Below are positions 4,524-5,046 of a stretch of DNA of 5,046 nt, piece by piece (position 1 is the stretch's first letter; the number at the start of each line of letters is the position of its first letter). The stretch covers positions 1 to 5,046 of the forward strand of contig JANWYM010000343.1 in assembly GCA_025055355.1 (NCBI GenBank), given 5' to 3'. The DNA is from Abditibacteriales bacterium (GTDB lineage: Bacteria > Armatimonadota > Abditibacteriia > Abditibacteriales > JANWYM01). A model generated the notes under the pieces. That model saw nothing but the letters and a program-made list of their open reading frames with translations. It had not been told where the DNA came from and did not search any database. A program made the translations under genes and the position numbers.

Positions 4524-5046
4524 ATGACAGCGACCATCACCCCAAAGCAAACGAGAACGGTTGCCTCACAGGCAGCCGGTCGGTTTAACGGCTATCCGGT
4601 GCGGCTGCCGATTTTTGAGGGTCCGTTGGACCTGCTGTTGTATCTGGTCAAGGAGAACCGTTACGACCTGTTTGACATCCCGATTGCGGCGATCACCGAC
4701 CAATATCTGCGGTATCTGCGCTTGATGGAGATGCTGGACCTTGACATTGCCGGCGAGTTTCTGGTCATGGCGGCGACGCTGATGGTCATGAAGTCGCGGC
4801 TGCTGCTGCCGCCCGAGGAAGACGAGACAACCGAAGAGGCAGAGCCAGAGGTGGACCCGCAAGAGGAACTGGCGCGGCGGTTGTTGGAGTATGCGAAATA
4901 CCGCGCCGCGAGCGAGTCCCTGCGCACTGCCGGCGACCTGCGCGCGCAGATGTTTGAACGCCCGCCCGACGGGAAGGCTAACGGTCGTCTCAGCGATGTG
5001 CCGCTGATGCGGCACTTTTCTACCTTCGACTTGTTGAGGGGGGTTG
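4524..5046 (+). CDS. scpA: Segregation and condensation protein A (kleisin), 5' part
   Basis: The frame is open from ATG 4524 to the window edge (174 codons seen; family members are usually about 240-280 aa). ScpA bridges the SMC heads and, with ScpB, forms the condensin complex that compacts and segregates chromosomes. Residues 28-65 carry the hallmark N-terminal kleisin motif: FEGPLDLLLYLVKENRYDLFD (31-51) then IPIAAITDQYL. LDLDIAGEFLVMAATLM follows at 71-87, then MKSRLLLPPEE at 89-99, an acidic linker (99-113) and EELARRLLEYAKYRAA at 114-129. The first ~25 residues are a low-complexity extension not typical of the core domain, so a later start is conceivable, although no ATG or strong SD was found for one. 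The C-terminal winged-helix domain is outside the window. It lies 107 bp downstream of trpS on the same strand; co-transcription is possible. Confidence 0.94.
   Translation, partial: MTATITPKQTRTVASQAAGRFNGYPVRLPIFEGPLDLLLYLVKENRYDLFDIPIAAITDQYLRYLRLMEMLDLDIAGEFLVMAATLMVMKSRLLLPPEEDETTEEAEPEVDPQEELARRLLEYAKYRAASESLRTAGDLRAQMFERPPDGKANGRLSDVPLMRHFSTFDLLRGV

Noticed and set aside
4566..5015. Minus-strand open frame opposite scpA
   Set aside because: The plus strand has unmistakable ScpA motifs. The opposite frame is His/Gln/Arg-rich, as expected for an antisense shadow of GC-rich coding DNA.

Overview
The window comes from a bacterium with moderately high GC and uniformly plus-strand, closely packed genes. 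The lineage is not certain. Abundant Uma2-family (DUF820) nuclease genes, a tryptophanyl-tRNA synthetase with a four-cysteine iron-sulphur motif, and a trpS-scpA neighbourhood would suit a thermophilic or deep-branching phylum such as Armatimonadota, Chloroflexota or Deinococcota. That placement is inference only.

Positions 1-3220 are a tandem array with a 1562-bp period. Each unit holds two different Uma2-family genes in the order A then B. A is 243 aa, with a nuclease-like domain and a C-terminal coiled coil. B is 216 aa and has no coiled coil. The window opens inside the last 96 bp of a B gene, continues through two full A-B units, and ends in a degraded third A of which only about 40 bp at its 3' end remain (3226-3265). 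The first 1366 bp of the two periods look identical base for base. All 14 differences fall in the 3' half of the last B gene, including six consecutive codons that each differ. This pattern suggests very recent unequal crossing-over or gene conversion between slightly diverged B copies. The array runs off the left edge, so its true copy number is unknown.

Positions 3288-3431 hold a 144-bp element with 11-bp perfect terminal inverted repeats, flanked by a 5-bp direct repeat (AAGGT). Nearly its whole length folds back on itself. It looks like a MITE (a small non-autonomous transposon relic). It sits directly before trpS, and its downstream target-site copy is the trpS ribosome binding site.

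Positions 3445-5046 are housekeeping genes: a complete trpS (tryptophanyl-tRNA synthetase) and the 5' part of scpA (the kleisin of the SMC-ScpAB chromosome condensation complex). The 107-bp gap between them holds a G-quadruplex-type run and a long-range inverted repeat, with no T-tract terminator. The two halves have no obvious functional link. The Uma2 array is accessory DNA that lies beside a conserved housekeeping pair, with the MITE at the boundary.
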